Positions 35,457 through 44,144 of a stretch of 64,000 bases of DNA are shown in pieces. The first letter of the stretch is position 1. Every line of letters begins with the position of its first letter. The stretch is from the NCBI GenBank assembly GCA_964581385.1, contig CAZOOK010000012.1, positions 71,620 to 135,619 of the forward strand. Direction: 5' to 3'. The notes under the pieces were generated by a model. That model was not told the origin of the DNA, made no database searches, and saw only the letters and a program-made list of their open reading frames with translations. The stretch comes from CAZOOK01 sp964581385. GTDB lineage: Bacteria; Pseudomonadota; Gammaproteobacteria; Nevskiales; Nevskiaceae. A program made the position numbers and the translations under genes.

Positions 35457-36248
35457 ATGAATAATTCCCTCGCAATAAGTGTTGTAGCTATCACCGTCAT
35501 TGGAGTGAGCGCCTGCAGCGGCAGCAACAACACCCCGCCTGGAACTGGAGCCTTTCGTGTCGTCAACGCAATTCCAGACTCACAACCGCTCGACGCGTCC
35601 ATCAATAACGTCACTTCTGATATTCAAAATATTTCCTATGGTTCAAACAGCGGCATCGTCGACGTCATCGACGGAAGCTACAAAGTGCAAATCAGCACTT
35701 CGCCGGCCGGTGGTGGATCGTCGGTGACCTATACGGTTGATAACGTTTCCATCGACCACAACAATCAGACGACGCTTTACACGATCGGCACACTGGGTGC
35801 TCAGACCAACTCTGGCCTTGCGGTCGAGCGAAGCATAGCGGATGTGGCAGCTGACAAGGCCGACGTGCAGTTTGTCGACGCAGCGACGGCTTCGCCTTCG
35901 GGAACGGTCTACTTGGTCGCGCCAGGTACAGGAATCGGTGCCGCGGTGTATTCAGCAGATTTGCAGTCAGTCGCAGGAACCGGAAATCCACCCGCGAACC
36001 CGACAAGTGCCTACTCACAGCCCACTCAGGTTCCCCAAGGTACCTATGAAATCATAGTCACGGCGAGTAATGTTCCGGTCTACGACAGTGGCCCGAAGGG
36101 CGTTGCGTTCGCCGGCGGATCAAGCCAACAGATTGCCATTATGGATGCCACTCCCGCGCAGATCACTTCAAATATATCCCCGCTTCAGTTACTGGATCTC
36201 GACAACAAGAGTGGAGGCAGCACAACTCTGCTGGCCGGCGCTCACTGA
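35457..36248 (+). CDS. DUF4397-domain lipoprotein
   Basis: A 263-residue predicted lipoprotein. The signal peptide ends in a lipobox with the acylated cysteine at about residue 20 (GVSACSG). The mature part has two beta-rich stretches typical of DUF4397: FRVVNAIPDSQPLDASIN with DGSYKVQIS, and VQFVDAATASPSGTVYLVAP with QVPQGTYEIIVTASN. Such proteins are extracytoplasmic and of unknown function. AAGGAA at normal spacing supports the start. Composition is Ser/Thr/Asn-rich and less GC-rich than the upstream operons. Confidence 0.8.
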   Translation: MNNSLAISVVAITVIGVSACSGSNNTPPGTGAFRVVNAIPDSQPLDASINNVTSDIQNISYGSNSGIVDVIDGSYKVQISTSPAGGGSSVTYTVDNVSIDHNNQTTLYTIGTLGAQTNSGLAVERSIADVAADKADVQFVDAATASPSGTVYLVAPGTGIGAAVYSADLQSVAGTGNPPANPTSAYSQPTQVPQGTYEIIVTASNVPVYDSGPKGVAFAGGSSQQIAIMDATPAQITSNISPLQLLDLDNKSGGSTTLLAGAH

Positions 36249-36266
36249 CCAGAGACTATCAACTCG

Positions 36267-36295
36267 CCGGTCAGGTTGCACTACGGCCTGACCGG
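36267..36295 (+). terminator. Hairpin after the DUF4397 gene
   Basis: CCGGTCAGG and CCTGACCGG form a perfect nine-pair stem around an 11-base loop, 19 bases past the stop codon. No T-run follows, so it may end or protect the transcript. Confidence 0.45.
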
Positions 36296-36436
36296 TGACG
36301 AGTGAGATCGACTCTAGAGACGGCCGTATTTACGAAGTCGCCTTATCCACACGGTGCCGATTATTTAGCGCGCGGGCATTTAAGACGTTATAGCAGCCTA
36401 TCTACATAGGCATTTATCAAGCGACAAGGTGCAGTG

Positions 36437-37570
36437 ATGAACAAATTATGGCTGGGCGCGACGGCGATTATTCTCGCCGCCTGCGGCAACAATGACAATA
36501 CCACAACGGGCCCTCAAAGTAGCCCAGACACGGGCGGTCCGAGCACTCCCCTAGATTTCTCTGCAGTCGGCACGACTTTAGATACGTTCTTGTCGGCAAA
36601 CCCGATTGCACTCAGTGGTGCGGTGACGGGCTACAGCTTTGCTCTCACGTCAAAAACTGGCGTGCTATATCAGACGTCAGGAGGAAATCAGGACGTCACG
36701 ACGGTTTCCGCGATCGCTTCGGCAACGAAGGTGCCTTCCGCGATCGCAATTCTGACGTTGGTCGATGCCGGGAAACTCGGTCTCGATGAGCCGGTGAAGA
36801 CGTATTTCGACGCGCTTGATCCGAGTTTCAACTGGCCTCAGGACAAATGGGCAATCACCACACGTATGCTGCTGAGCCATACGGCCGGTCTTCCGCAGCC
36901 GCCAGATCCAACGAGTTCTGATTGTCTGAGCAATACTTTTACGACACTTCAGTCCTGTGTACAGGACATCGCCACTCACGATCTTATCTTTCCACCAGGC
37001 ACGACGTTTTCCTACAGCGGCGCGGATTACCAGATAGCGGGATATGTTGCCGAACTGATCTCTGGTACTGCCTGGGAAAGTTTTTTTGACAGCGCAGTTG
37101 CCCAGCCTCTGAAGCTGACGACGTTCACCTACGGTTCTACGGATAATCCGCGCCTGGCTGGCGGTGGGTCTACTGATATTGAAGATTATGCAGCCATCCT
37201 GCGAATGCTCCTGAACGATGGCGTCGCCGACGATGGGACTCGAGTGCTTTCGCACGCGATGGTCCAGGCTCTGAAAACCAATCAGATTGGCAATGCCACG
37301 GTTGAGCCGTTGCCGTTTCTTGGCACTGATCAGCAAGCGTACTTCGCCCCGGAATATACGTTCGGATTTTTCGTGACCGCCCCATCGCTATATGCCTCGA
37401 CGGGTTCTCCGGGACCTGAGTTCGATGATCCGGGCTTATTCGGTACAACGCCGTGGCTCGATGCCGGCCTGGGATATGCCGCGATCATTCTCATCACGCA
37501 GGATGTTCCCACCGGACTAAGCATGTGGAACGCGGTGCGGCCGATGGTGACATCGCAGTTAATACATTAG
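36437..37570 (+). CDS. Beta-lactamase-fold serine hydrolase, lipoprotein
   Basis: A 377-residue class C beta-lactamase/DD-peptidase-like hydrolase. The N terminus has a lipobox (IILAACG) placing it on a membrane surface. The catalytic SxxK is SATK within SAIASATKVPSAIAIL near residue 95. The second motif is YSGADY, where the usual YxN asparagine is replaced by glycine. LLSHTAGLP is typical of the esterase-like group. The start at 36437 follows AAGGTG; a GTG one codon earlier is possible. The substrate is unknown, and the altered YxN argues against a simple beta-lactamase. Confidence 0.82.
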   Translation: MNKLWLGATAIILAACGNNDNTTTGPQSSPDTGGPSTPLDFSAVGTTLDTFLSANPIALSGAVTGYSFALTSKTGVLYQTSGGNQDVTTVSAIASATKVPSAIAILTLVDAGKLGLDEPVKTYFDALDPSFNWPQDKWAITTRMLLSHTAGLPQPPDPTSSDCLSNTFTTLQSCVQDIATHDLIFPPGTTFSYSGADYQIAGYVAELISGTAWESFFDSAVAQPLKLTTFTYGSTDNPRLAGGGSTDIEDYAAILRMLLNDGVADDGTRVLSHAMVQALKTNQIGNATVEPLPFLGTDQQAYFAPEYTFGFFVTAPSLYASTGSPGPEFDDPGLFGTTPWLDAGLGYAAIILITQDVPTGLSMWNAVRPMVTSQLIH

Positions 37571-37863
37571 AACCAGCGAACTGGACGGCGCCAATGGCTG
37601 ACGCTAAATACAGAATATGGAAGTGGATTTGTCTACGAGCATTGTTGTCGACTCAATTGAAGGTGCCTCAGGTGCCCAGATTATCGATCTGAATGCGGCC
37701 GGGATCCAGAGCGTCAGTATTCCGACTGATCGCGTAACAGAATGAGAAGCTCCTGCAGCGTGCAAATAGTCATATGTGCGCTGTCGCACTGAATAATCAC
37801 GGCCATGGCACTTAATCTCAAGATACGCGAATTGCGGACGGAGCTGAGACCGGAGATAAAAGA
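37571..37863. other. Spacer before the Lmo0937-like gene, no gene supported
   Basis: A 42-residue frame at 37617-37745 (MEVDLSTSIVVDSIEGASGA at its start) lacks a ribosome site and family signal. Nothing else stands out. Confidence 0.3.
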
Positions 37864-38010
37864 GTGCTGGAGACCATCGCGGTTGTCTTACTAATTCTAT
37901 GGGTACTGGGACTAGTATCGTCCTATTCCATGGGTGGATTTATTCACGTGCTCCTGATCGCGGCGATCATCGTTGTCCTGATCAGGATCATTCAAGGTCG
38001 AAGGATCTGA
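37864..38010 (+). CDS. Lmo0937-like small membrane protein
   Basis: A 48-residue protein starting at a GTG with GGAG eight bases upstream. The sequence is almost entirely two hydrophobic helices (LETIAVVLLILWVLGLVSS and GGFIHVLLIAAIIVVLIRII) ending QGRRI, the pattern of the small Lmo0937-type membrane proteins that often accompany stress genes. The function is unknown. It is short and easily missed, but codon use, ribosome site and the clean two-helix design support it. Confidence 0.72.
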   Translation: MLETIAVVLLILWVLGLVSSYSMGGFIHVLLIAAIIVVLIRIIQGRRI

Positions 38011-38013
38011 CCG

Positions 38014-38038
38014 CTGGGCGGATTTCTAATTCGCCCAG
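38014..38038 (+). terminator. Hairpin after the small membrane protein gene
   Basis: CTGGGCG and CGCCCAG form a seven-pair stem three bases past the stop codon. T-rich sequence follows only about 15 bases later, so termination is tentative. Confidence 0.4.
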
Positions 38039-38123
38039 GGGGATAGATGGTTTGTTTTTTCATGCATGATCGACTGCGCCAGCGTTCGGTACTTTCGCCG
38101 GGCGCCACAAGAAAGGATAAGCG

Positions 38124-38438
38124 ATGAATATTCAAGACGAAACGAAGCCTGCGGAGATCGTACCCGCTAAGTCATCTCGCGTGACCGAATTGCCGCGCAC
38201 GAAAAAGCAGATTACGGCGGCCGTTATTGCCGATGGTGTTGCAGCCAAGGCGAGGTGGAAGACCCTCATGGCGGAAGCCACGATCGTTTGGGAGAAAGTG
38301 CCCCCGGAGGAACTGGCAACAGTGGATGGCAACTTCCACAAGCTCGCCGGGCTGGTCCAGCTGCGCTATCACATCAGCCGGGAAGAATCGGATCGGAAGG
38401 TGAGGGAGTTTTTCGACAAGCACTATCCTTCAGCATGA
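38124..38438 (+). CDS. CsbD-like stress protein
   Basis: A 104-residue hydrophilic protein. The C-terminal half follows the CsbD pattern: ARWKTLMAEATIVWEKVPPEEL, then DGNFHKLAGLVQLRYHISRE and a charged end (REFFDKHY). The N-terminal 40 residues are an extra basic segment. CsbD-like proteins accumulate under stress but have no known activity. GAAAGGA precedes the start at good spacing. A second CsbD-like gene lies at 40374-40586. Confidence 0.72.
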   Translation: MNIQDETKPAEIVPAKSSRVTELPRTKKQITAAVIADGVAAKARWKTLMAEATIVWEKVPPEELATVDGNFHKLAGLVQLRYHISREESDRKVREFFDKHYPSA

Positions 38439-38614
38439 GTCGGAGTCAGTCGATCGACCCATAACGCGAACCGCTTCAGTGCGACCTCCAAGCTTCCGAT
38501 TGCGAGGAGATTGCGTCGTTGTCTTTCCTGCAAATAGTACCTTGGCGGATCGCTGCAGTCCCTTATCAAGGTAAGTCCTGTTAGCTTGTCTTTATCAATT
38601 TCGATAAAAGTCAT
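38423..38614 (-). CDS. Small hypothetical protein
   Basis: A 63-residue frame (MTFIEIDKDKLTGLTLIRDC at its start) with balanced composition and a weak GGTGA four bases before the ATG. It overlaps the end of the convergent CsbD-like gene by 16 bases. I recognise no family, and its reality is uncertain. Confidence 0.35.
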   Translation of the reverse strand: MTFIEIDKDKLTGLTLIRDCSDPPRYYLQERQRRNLLAIGSLEVALKRFALWVDRLTPTHAEG

Positions 38615-38762
38615 TTTTCACCACAGAATTAATTGCGCTGCCAAATCCGATTGGGTCGATGCATAGCCCGCCATAACTATAGAGCTGCGTGGCGCACAAA
38701 CCCGGTTGTTTTAACGATCACATCGGTGTCGCAGAATATTCGGATCAAAGTTGAAGCACTTG

Positions 38763-39236
38763 TCAGACCGAGAGAGATTCCTTCGCAGCCTTGTAACTGT
38801 CGCGCAGATCGCGAATGAGGTCGTGATTGCAGACGGTGGCAGCATGCTGACGCCGAACCACGTTCCGGATCTGTTGCGGCAGTTCGACGATCAGTGCTTT
38901 TTCGTATGCCGCCTTAGCCTCATCTTCGGCACGCTCGATCTCTTCGAGCAGGGCGATATCGGTGTCACCGACGGCTGCTTTCAGCGTGGGCCACCCGCGT
39001 CGCGCGGCGCCGGCAACCGTGCCGCCGTCTTTTGCCGTGCCGCCGATTGACTCCACCAGTCGCTGCAACTCAATCACGGCTGATCCGCAATCCGCCAAAC
39101 GCCGCTGGAAAATGATCTTCAGCTCGGACTTTACCGCTTTATCGACTGCTTCCGAAAATCCCTTCTTACCGTCCTCCGATATCTGAACGAGGTTGTTGAG
39201 TAGTTCGAGAGCGTCCTTGTTAAGCATTATTTTCAT
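38763..39236 (-). CDS. PA2169/DUF2383-like four-helix protein
   Basis: A 157-residue, mainly helical protein resembling the PA2169/DUF2383 family, ferritin-like four-helix bundles of unknown role often found among stress genes. Typical pieces are LNKDALELLNNLVQISEDGK, FSEAVDKAV, CGSAVIELQRLVESIGG and RRGWPTLKAAVG. GGAA precedes the ATG at 39236; a second ATG three codons on is possible. An upstream in-frame codon at 39284 is less likely. About 160 bases separate it from the BON gene upstream, which is on the same strand. Confidence 0.75.
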   Translation of the reverse strand: MKIMLNKDALELLNNLVQISEDGKKGFSEAVDKAVKSELKIIFQRRLADCGSAVIELQRLVESIGGTAKDGGTVAGAARRGWPTLKAAVGDTDIALLEEIERAEDEAKAAYEKALIVELPQQIRNVVRRQHAATVCNHDLIRDLRDSYKAAKESLSV

Positions 39237-39398
39237 TTTCCGTTGAGTAGCTTTCGGTGAAATCCAGTAATGCGTGCGGAACATGAACGTTTAGGCGCAG
39301 TCGCGTCTGTACGCTACCGCACAAAGCGGCGACAATATAATCACGCCTCGAATTCTGAATCAGCTTGGTCAGAACTGCTGCGATAAAGAGCCGTTGCG

Positions 39399-40244
39399 CT
39401 AAATGGTAAGACCGTTCGACTCCACGCTTATGACTCCGCGCACGTTTTTTGCCAGTTCGATGGCCAAGGCGCGCTCGGCTCCGCTACTGAGCTTTCCGCT
39501 CAGCGTGACGACGCCGCTGTGAGTACTGACCGCGATATCGGAGCCGTCAACATTGCTGGAATACATGAAGGTGGACTTCACCTTCGTTGTGATCCAGCTG
39601 TCGGCGATTTCGTGTCCGGCTTCACGCGTGGAACTTTTGGCGGAATCGACCATGTTCAGTTTGGTACCATTGACCACCAGCTGATTATTCACCGATTCGA
39701 CACCGCGGGTGTTCATCGCCAGACTTCCGGCGAGGTTCTTGGCCGCGGCGCTATCAGCCGTGCCCGATAGCGTTACCTTTCCCGATTTCGTGTCAACGTT
39801 TGTATCGAGACCATCCGTATATTTGCTCCACGTGAGCTTCGATTTGATCGCCGCTGTGATCGTGGCGTCGTCGATGACCTGGCCGTAACTGCGGTCTAAA
39901 GACCGCACTGGCGGGGTATAGTCCGCTTGAACGGTGATCTGGTTGTCCACGTCCGTGACGCCGCTGACGCCCAGCGCGATCTGCTTCGCCAGGTCCTTGT
40001 CGACGCTTTCCTCGACTTTTCCGGTGAGTGTGGCCTTGCCGTCGTGCACCGACACTTTAAGGTCATTGGCGCGCAGATAAGGACTCAGAGCATAAGTCGT
40101 CCAGATCTGAGTCTCCTGACGCGCATCGGTGACATTCTGGGACGTTGTATCCGCCGCGGCAGCGCTGCTCATGGCGGTGATCGCCAGCGCGATGCCGGTT
40201 GCCTGCAATATCGGGCGCGACTGAAAGTATGATTTCCTATACAT
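39399..40244 (-). CDS. Exported protein with three BON domains
   Basis: A 281-residue OsmY-like periplasmic protein. A signal peptide ends near residue 32 (ALAITAMSSAAAADT). Three BON domains follow, about residues 45-108, 122-192 and 212-280, each with the pattern of a helix and a conserved VxxGxVxLxG strand: VHDGKATLTGKV, TKSGKVTLSGTAD and THSGVVTLSGKL. BON proteins bind phospholipid or envelope surfaces and are commonly induced by osmotic stress. GGAGAAGC precedes the ATG at 40244; an earlier frame at 40310 is less likely. Confidence 0.88.
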   Translation of the reverse strand: MYRKSYFQSRPILQATGIALAITAMSSAAAADTTSQNVTDARQETQIWTTYALSPYLRANDLKVSVHDGKATLTGKVEESVDKDLAKQIALGVSGVTDVDNQITVQADYTPPVRSLDRSYGQVIDDATITAAIKSKLTWSKYTDGLDTNVDTKSGKVTLSGTADSAAAKNLAGSLAMNTRGVESVNNQLVVNGTKLNMVDSAKSSTREAGHEIADSWITTKVKSTFMYSSNVDGSDIAVSTHSGVVTLSGKLSSGAERALAIELAKNVRGVISVESNGLTI

Positions 40245-40330
40245 ATTGCTTCTCCACTGCGACAAAGAACGATGCTGTCTGATCGCTATCAGGCGATTGC
40301 CCTCGGGCACCGGAGCGTGGTCCCGATTGC

Positions 40331-40358
40331 CTGCCGCTCCTCTCCCGAAGAGCGGCAG
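40331..40358 (-). terminator. Hairpin after the csbD-like gene
   Basis: CTGCCGCTC and GAGCGGCAG pair perfectly around a ten-base loop, 16 bases past the CsbD-like gene stop on the minus strand. No long T-run, so it could end or attenuate transcription before the BON gene. Confidence 0.5.
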
Positions 40359-40373
40359 GTGATGCCGCTTACT

Positions 40374-40586
40374 TCAGATTTTGTGCTTCTCAAAAAAACT
40401 TTTAACCTGCTTGTCGGCTTGATCACGCGTGATTGCGTAGCGCTCCTGAACAAGGCCGGTCAGCTTTTGCTCGTGGCCTTCGGACTTCAGCAACTCATCA
40501 TCGGTCAGCTTGCCCCATGCGATCTTGGCGGCACCGACATGCTGCTTCCACTTGCCCTTGACTTCGTCCACGCTGGGCATGCTCAT
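40374..40586 (-). CDS. CsbD family stress protein
   Basis: A 70-residue CsbD-family protein: VDEVKGKWKQHVGAAKIAWG, then the conserved GHEQKLTGLVQERYAITRDQ and a charged C terminus. It is shorter than the paralog at 38.1 kb, lacking the N-terminal extension. Its start overlaps the stop of the hypothetical gene upstream (ATGA), so the two are coupled. Confidence 0.85.
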   Translation of the reverse strand: MSMPSVDEVKGKWKQHVGAAKIAWGKLTDDELLKSEGHEQKLTGLVQERYAITRDQADKQVKSFFEKHKI

Positions 40587-40867
40587 GACGGTTTCTGCTG
40601 TTGGCTCATGAGATCATCATCACCTTTGGCTGCACGCAGCGGGGTGATCATGGAACTCTTTTGAGTGACCGGTGTAAAAGGCGCCTTAATGGAATCTTTT
40701 GGAGTGACTTGGTGAAAGCCTTCCTGGGCTGTTTCCCTGGGATCAGATTTTGCGCCGGGTTTGGTTTTCGTGGACGTGGGCTCACTGCCGCGAGGCTCCG
40801 CTTTTTTTATGTGAACGACAGTGGTAGCGGCGTCGTTGGCCGCATTCTTTTGATTGGGCGTGTTCAT
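40583..40867 (-). CDS. Hypothetical hydrophilic protein coupled to csbD
   Basis: A 94-residue protein rich in Lys, Thr, Pro and Asp, probably disordered (MNTPNQKNAANDAATTVVHI at its start). AGAGGT supports the ATG at 40867 over an earlier in-frame codon at 40939. The short repeat-like phrases KDSIKAPFTPVTQ and FHQVTPKDS are notable. No family recognised. A stress role is inferred only from the overlap with the CsbD-type gene. Confidence 0.6.
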   Translation of the reverse strand: MNTPNQKNAANDAATTVVHIKKAEPRGSEPTSTKTKPGAKSDPRETAQEGFHQVTPKDSIKAPFTPVTQKSSMITPLRAAKGDDDLMSQQQKPS

Positions 40868-41177
40868 GGTGACCTCTTTAACGAATCCCGCGACCCACGA
40901 CATTGCGAAGCGCTGGGAGGGGTGCAAGTGGAGAACCATAGGGGTGAATGAACACCGCGTCGGTGCGTTGGCGCGCTTACACCGCTTGGGAGCTGCGGAA
41001 AAGAGATGGCCGGCATGAGACGGGATAAACCGTGCATAGGCTGTGTGCGGTAGCAGACCGACGTTTGTGGAACGCCGTTGTAAAACACTGCCACTCAGTC
41101 CGGCATATCGCCGGTCGCTGGCAGATGAAACCTCCCATCATCGTCCCGCTTCAATAGCGCACAATCAGGAGCTGACT

Positions 41178-41576
41178 ATGAAAATAACAGCCGTCACCAA
41201 TCTTCTTGTTACCACACTCGGAGCGCTAGCGACTGCCGCCTGCGCCTCCGTCCCTCAACCTCCTACCGATTCATTCCAGGCCGCGGATATCGCGATCGCC
41301 AACGCCGATAAAGAGCAGGCTGCCGAGTTTGCACCCGCAGAACTGCAATCAGCACGCGACAAGATCGGGGCGGCACGCACGGCCGCTGCCACCAAGGACG
41401 TGGAAGAGAAGGATGTGATCCAGGCACGACGTCTGGCTGACGAAGCCCATGCCGACGCCGAACTGGCATCGGCGCGTGCTCGTGACGGTCGCGCCGAAAA
41501 GGTCAATGCCGATCTGCAGAAGAACGTCGACACTCTACATCAGGAATTGCAGCGCAGCTCAGGAGGCGCGTCATGA
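41178..41576 (+). CDS. DUF4398-domain lipoprotein
   Basis: A 132-residue predicted outer-membrane lipoprotein. The lipobox ends ATAACASV. The mature part is a helical, Ala/Glu-rich DUF4398 domain (DSFQAADIAIANADKEQAAE, then FAPAELQSARDKIGAART). DUF4398 proteins often precede an OmpA-like partner, as here, with an ATGA overlap. The start at 41178 follows AGGAGCTGA; the longer frame from 41043 is not supported. Confidence 0.82.
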   Translation: MKITAVTNLLVTTLGALATAACASVPQPPTDSFQAADIAIANADKEQAAEFAPAELQSARDKIGAARTAAATKDVEEKDVIQARRLADEAHADAELASARARDGRAEKVNADLQKNVDTLHQELQRSSGGAS

Positions 41577-42424
41577 ATGCGATCAGAATTACCGGGCACA
41601 CCGTTTTACGGAATGTCACATTGGCTTCCGCTGCATTGCTGCTCGCGGCCTGCGCCGCTGATGCCGTCAAGAATCCCGACGCGGATCGGGTACGCGGGGA
41701 TTTATCAGCGCTGCAATCGAATCCGGAGCTGGCGAGCCGCGCACCAATCGCGATGAAAGACGCCGAACAGGCTGTGCGCGACGCAGAGGTTCCAGATACC
41801 GACACGGCACTGACGGCGCATCGCGTCTATATCGCCGATCGCAAGGTGCAGACTGCCAAATCGCTGGCTCAGGCGCAGTACGCCATGGATCAGCGCCAGG
41901 CGCTCAGCGATAAGAGCGATCAGGTTCGGCTTGATGCGCGCACGCACGAAGCGGACGCCGCAAAGAGCAATAACATTGACCTGAAGAACAAGAACGATAA
42001 TTTGCTGTCCGAACTGGCCGATCTCAAAGCCAAGAAGACGGACCGCGGCGTTGTCGTGACCTTGGGCGATGTACTGTTCTCCAGCGGCCGTGCGGATTTG
42101 AAGGCTGGTAGTGCCGGTAATCTGGACAAGCTGGTTACTGCGCTCCGCGAAGCGCCGGATCGACACGTCCTGATCGAAGGCCATACCGACAGCATAGGCA
42201 GTGACGACATGAATCTGGCGTTGTCGCAGAAGCGCGCCGATGCCGTATCGCTTTATCTCACCGGCCATGGCGTCGAGTCTGGCAGAATCGCTGCGACAGG
42301 AAAGGGCAAGGCTTACCCGGTCGCGGGTAATGAAACTGCCGCGGGCCGGCAACTGAACCGTCGCGTCGAAGTCACTATCCAGAATTCTTCGCCACAAGTC
42401 ACTAGCCAGAATTCTCCGCAATAA
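41573..42424 (+). CDS. OmpA-family lipoprotein with DUF4398-like N terminus
   Basis: A 283-residue outer-membrane lipoprotein. The lipobox ends ALLLAACAA. A helical DUF4398-like region and a coiled coil (about residues 60-155) are followed by a C-terminal OmpA peptidoglycan-binding domain: VVVTLGDVLFSSGRADLKAG, VLIEGHTDSIGSDDMNLALS, KRADAVSLYL and GKAYPVAGNETAAGRQLNRR. It overlaps the preceding lipoprotein gene by four bases, so both are made together and probably link the outer membrane to the cell wall. Confidence 0.88.
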   Translation: MNAIRITGHTVLRNVTLASAALLLAACAADAVKNPDADRVRGDLSALQSNPELASRAPIAMKDAEQAVRDAEVPDTDTALTAHRVYIADRKVQTAKSLAQAQYAMDQRQALSDKSDQVRLDARTHEADAAKSNNIDLKNKNDNLLSELADLKAKKTDRGVVVTLGDVLFSSGRADLKAGSAGNLDKLVTALREAPDRHVLIEGHTDSIGSDDMNLALSQKRADAVSLYLTGHGVESGRIAATGKGKAYPVAGNETAAGRQLNRRVEVTIQNSSPQVTSQNSPQ

Positions 42425-42551
42425 CAGCCTGGATTCTTCGCGTGACTGCGAAAGACGTCGCCATTATTCCGTCGCCCATCCGCCAAAGCGTGTGGGCGAT
42501 GGTTCATGGCTGACATCATTCGGATTCACGCGGATGCTGCGTGCCAGCAAC

Positions 42552-43295
42552 TTATACAGCAACAGCGGATTTGATCTGGCGATGTTGCACATCAGACAGC
42601 AGACGGTCTGATTCTTTCTTGACGACGGCATAGCATTCGCAAGCGTTGGCCTCTAATCCATGCCGATTGATTACTGAAATGTGGCCGCGGCGGTAGCTGA
42701 TATGACCCGCGCGCTGCAATTTCCCGGCAGCCTCCGTAACGCCTTCCCGGCGCACACCGAGTGCATTGGCAACCAATTCATGCGTCACCACTAACTCAGT
42801 TTCAGACAATCGATCGAGAGTCGACAGCAGCCACCGGCACAGCTGTTGTTCTATCGAATGGAAGCGATTGCAGGCGGCGATCTGGAACACTTGTGTGGTC
42901 AGCGCCTGGGTATAGCGCAGCAGCAAATGCTGCACCGGGCCGGCGCGATTGAATTCCTCCATCAGTAGCCTCTCCTGCAGACGGTAACCGTGGCCGGCAG
43001 TCTGCACCACCGCCGAGCTGGGCGTGGTGTTGCCTCCCATGAACAGAGAAATACCGAGTACGCCTTCATTGCCGACCCCGGCGATCTCGGCCGACGAGCC
43101 GGATTCAAGGATATAGAACAGCGACACAATGGCCGTCGTGGGGAAATAGACGTGCTGCAGCCGGCCGCCGGGTTCGTACAAGGTTTGGCCGAGCAGCAGC
43201 GGCACCAGTTCCAAATGAGGAACCACGCGCTCGAATTCCGCCGCGGGAAAGGCAGCTAGAAGATGATTCTGATCGGGACTATGCGGCGACGACAT
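42552..43295 (-). CDS. Crp/Fnr-family regulator (first of three paralogs)
   Basis: A 247-residue regulator with an N-terminal cyclic-nucleotide-binding-like beta roll (VPLLLGQTLYEPGGRLQHVY, FPTTAIVSLFY, VGNEGVLGISLFMG) and a C-terminal winged helix of Crp type (THELVANALGVRREGVTEAA). The arginine and glutamate needed for cAMP binding in E. coli Crp are not obvious, and no Fnr cysteines are arranged at the N terminus. A short CECYAVV motif precedes the last 14 residues and recurs in the paralogs. It lies 24 bases after the receiver/PAS gene and is the last gene of a kinase-regulator-Crp operon. Confidence 0.88.
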   Translation of the reverse strand: MSSPHSPDQNHLLAAFPAAEFERVVPHLELVPLLLGQTLYEPGGRLQHVYFPTTAIVSLFYILESGSSAEIAGVGNEGVLGISLFMGGNTTPSSAVVQTAGHGYRLQERLLMEEFNRAGPVQHLLLRYTQALTTQVFQIAACNRFHSIEQQLCRWLLSTLDRLSETELVVTHELVANALGVRREGVTEAAGKLQRAGHISYRRGHISVINRHGLEANACECYAVVKKESDRLLSDVQHRQIKSAVAV

Positions 43296-43319
43296 GGCGA
43301 ACTATTGAGATCCTCTGCC

Positions 43320-44144
43320 TTATTTCCTTGCGGTAAGCTCCAGGCCGATGCCGCGGTAGCCGATGAAGCGGCAGGAGCTTCCAAACATCGGTTCCCCACT
43401 GACCTGAAACTTTTGTTGTGAACCGTCGGTATTGACGCGGCTGAATACGAAGTCCAGGAATGGCTGCCGGGCTGCAATCTTCGCTCGCAGAACGGTGCGC
43501 TCCGACTCATTCCAGCCATTCATCTGTTTATCACTTTTCTCACCCACAAAGCTGTCGACCTGGATCCCGAGCATTTCCAGAACCGGACCGGACACTTTGG
43601 TGAAGCTCCCGGTCTCGTCCTGCTCCCAGTACCAGTCGGAGGCCAGCTCAGTGAGACTGCGATAACTCGCTTCGCTTTCGCGCAGTTCAGCGGTCCGCTC
43701 CTGGATCGCTTCTTCCAGCATTTTGTTACGGCGATCAAGTTCTTTGTGCAACAGGCGGACTTCCAGCATATTGAAGATGCGCGTCTTGACTTCAACCAGG
43801 TCAAACGGCTTGCTGATGAAATCCTTTGCGCCGGCCTGTAATGCGCGCAATTTGTGACCCGGTTGCGCAGTGAGCACGATAACCGGCAAGTAGTGATCCG
43901 CCTCGTTGGTCTTGAGACCTTCCATGACCTGGAATCCATCCATGCCGGGCATCTGCAGATCGAGCAGAATCAGGTCGTAGCGATTCTTTCGATGCAGTGC
44001 GCAGACTTCCTGTGGATTTCTCGTTGAAGCGACGCAGATGTAGCCGGCCTCACTCAACAGTTGTTCAAGTAGACCGACATTGGACTCCTGATCGTCGACA
44101 ATCAGGATGCTGGCGCCAAAAATATCGCGCGCATTGATCATCAT
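43320..44144 (-). CDS. Response regulator with receiver and PAS domains
   Basis: A 274-residue protein. The receiver domain (residues 10-128) has the acidic pair in LIVDDQESN, the phosphoacceptor in YDLILLDLQMPGMDG, the threonine in IVLTAQ and the lysine in FISKPFD. A coiled coil (about 130-160) leads to a PAS domain (SYRSLTELASDWYWEQDETG, then FTKVSGPVLEMLG). There is no output enzyme or DNA-binding domain, so it probably relays signal to other proteins. It overlaps the hybrid kinase gene by four bases and is almost certainly its partner. Confidence 0.88.
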   Translation of the reverse strand: MMINARDIFGASILIVDDQESNVGLLEQLLSEAGYICVASTRNPQEVCALHRKNRYDLILLDLQMPGMDGFQVMEGLKTNEADHYLPVIVLTAQPGHKLRALQAGAKDFISKPFDLVEVKTRIFNMLEVRLLHKELDRRNKMLEEAIQERTAELRESEASYRSLTELASDWYWEQDETGSFTKVSGPVLEMLGIQVDSFVGEKSDKQMNGWNESERTVLRAKIAARQPFLDFVFSRVNTDGSQQKFQVSGEPMFGSSCRFIGYRGIGLELTARK

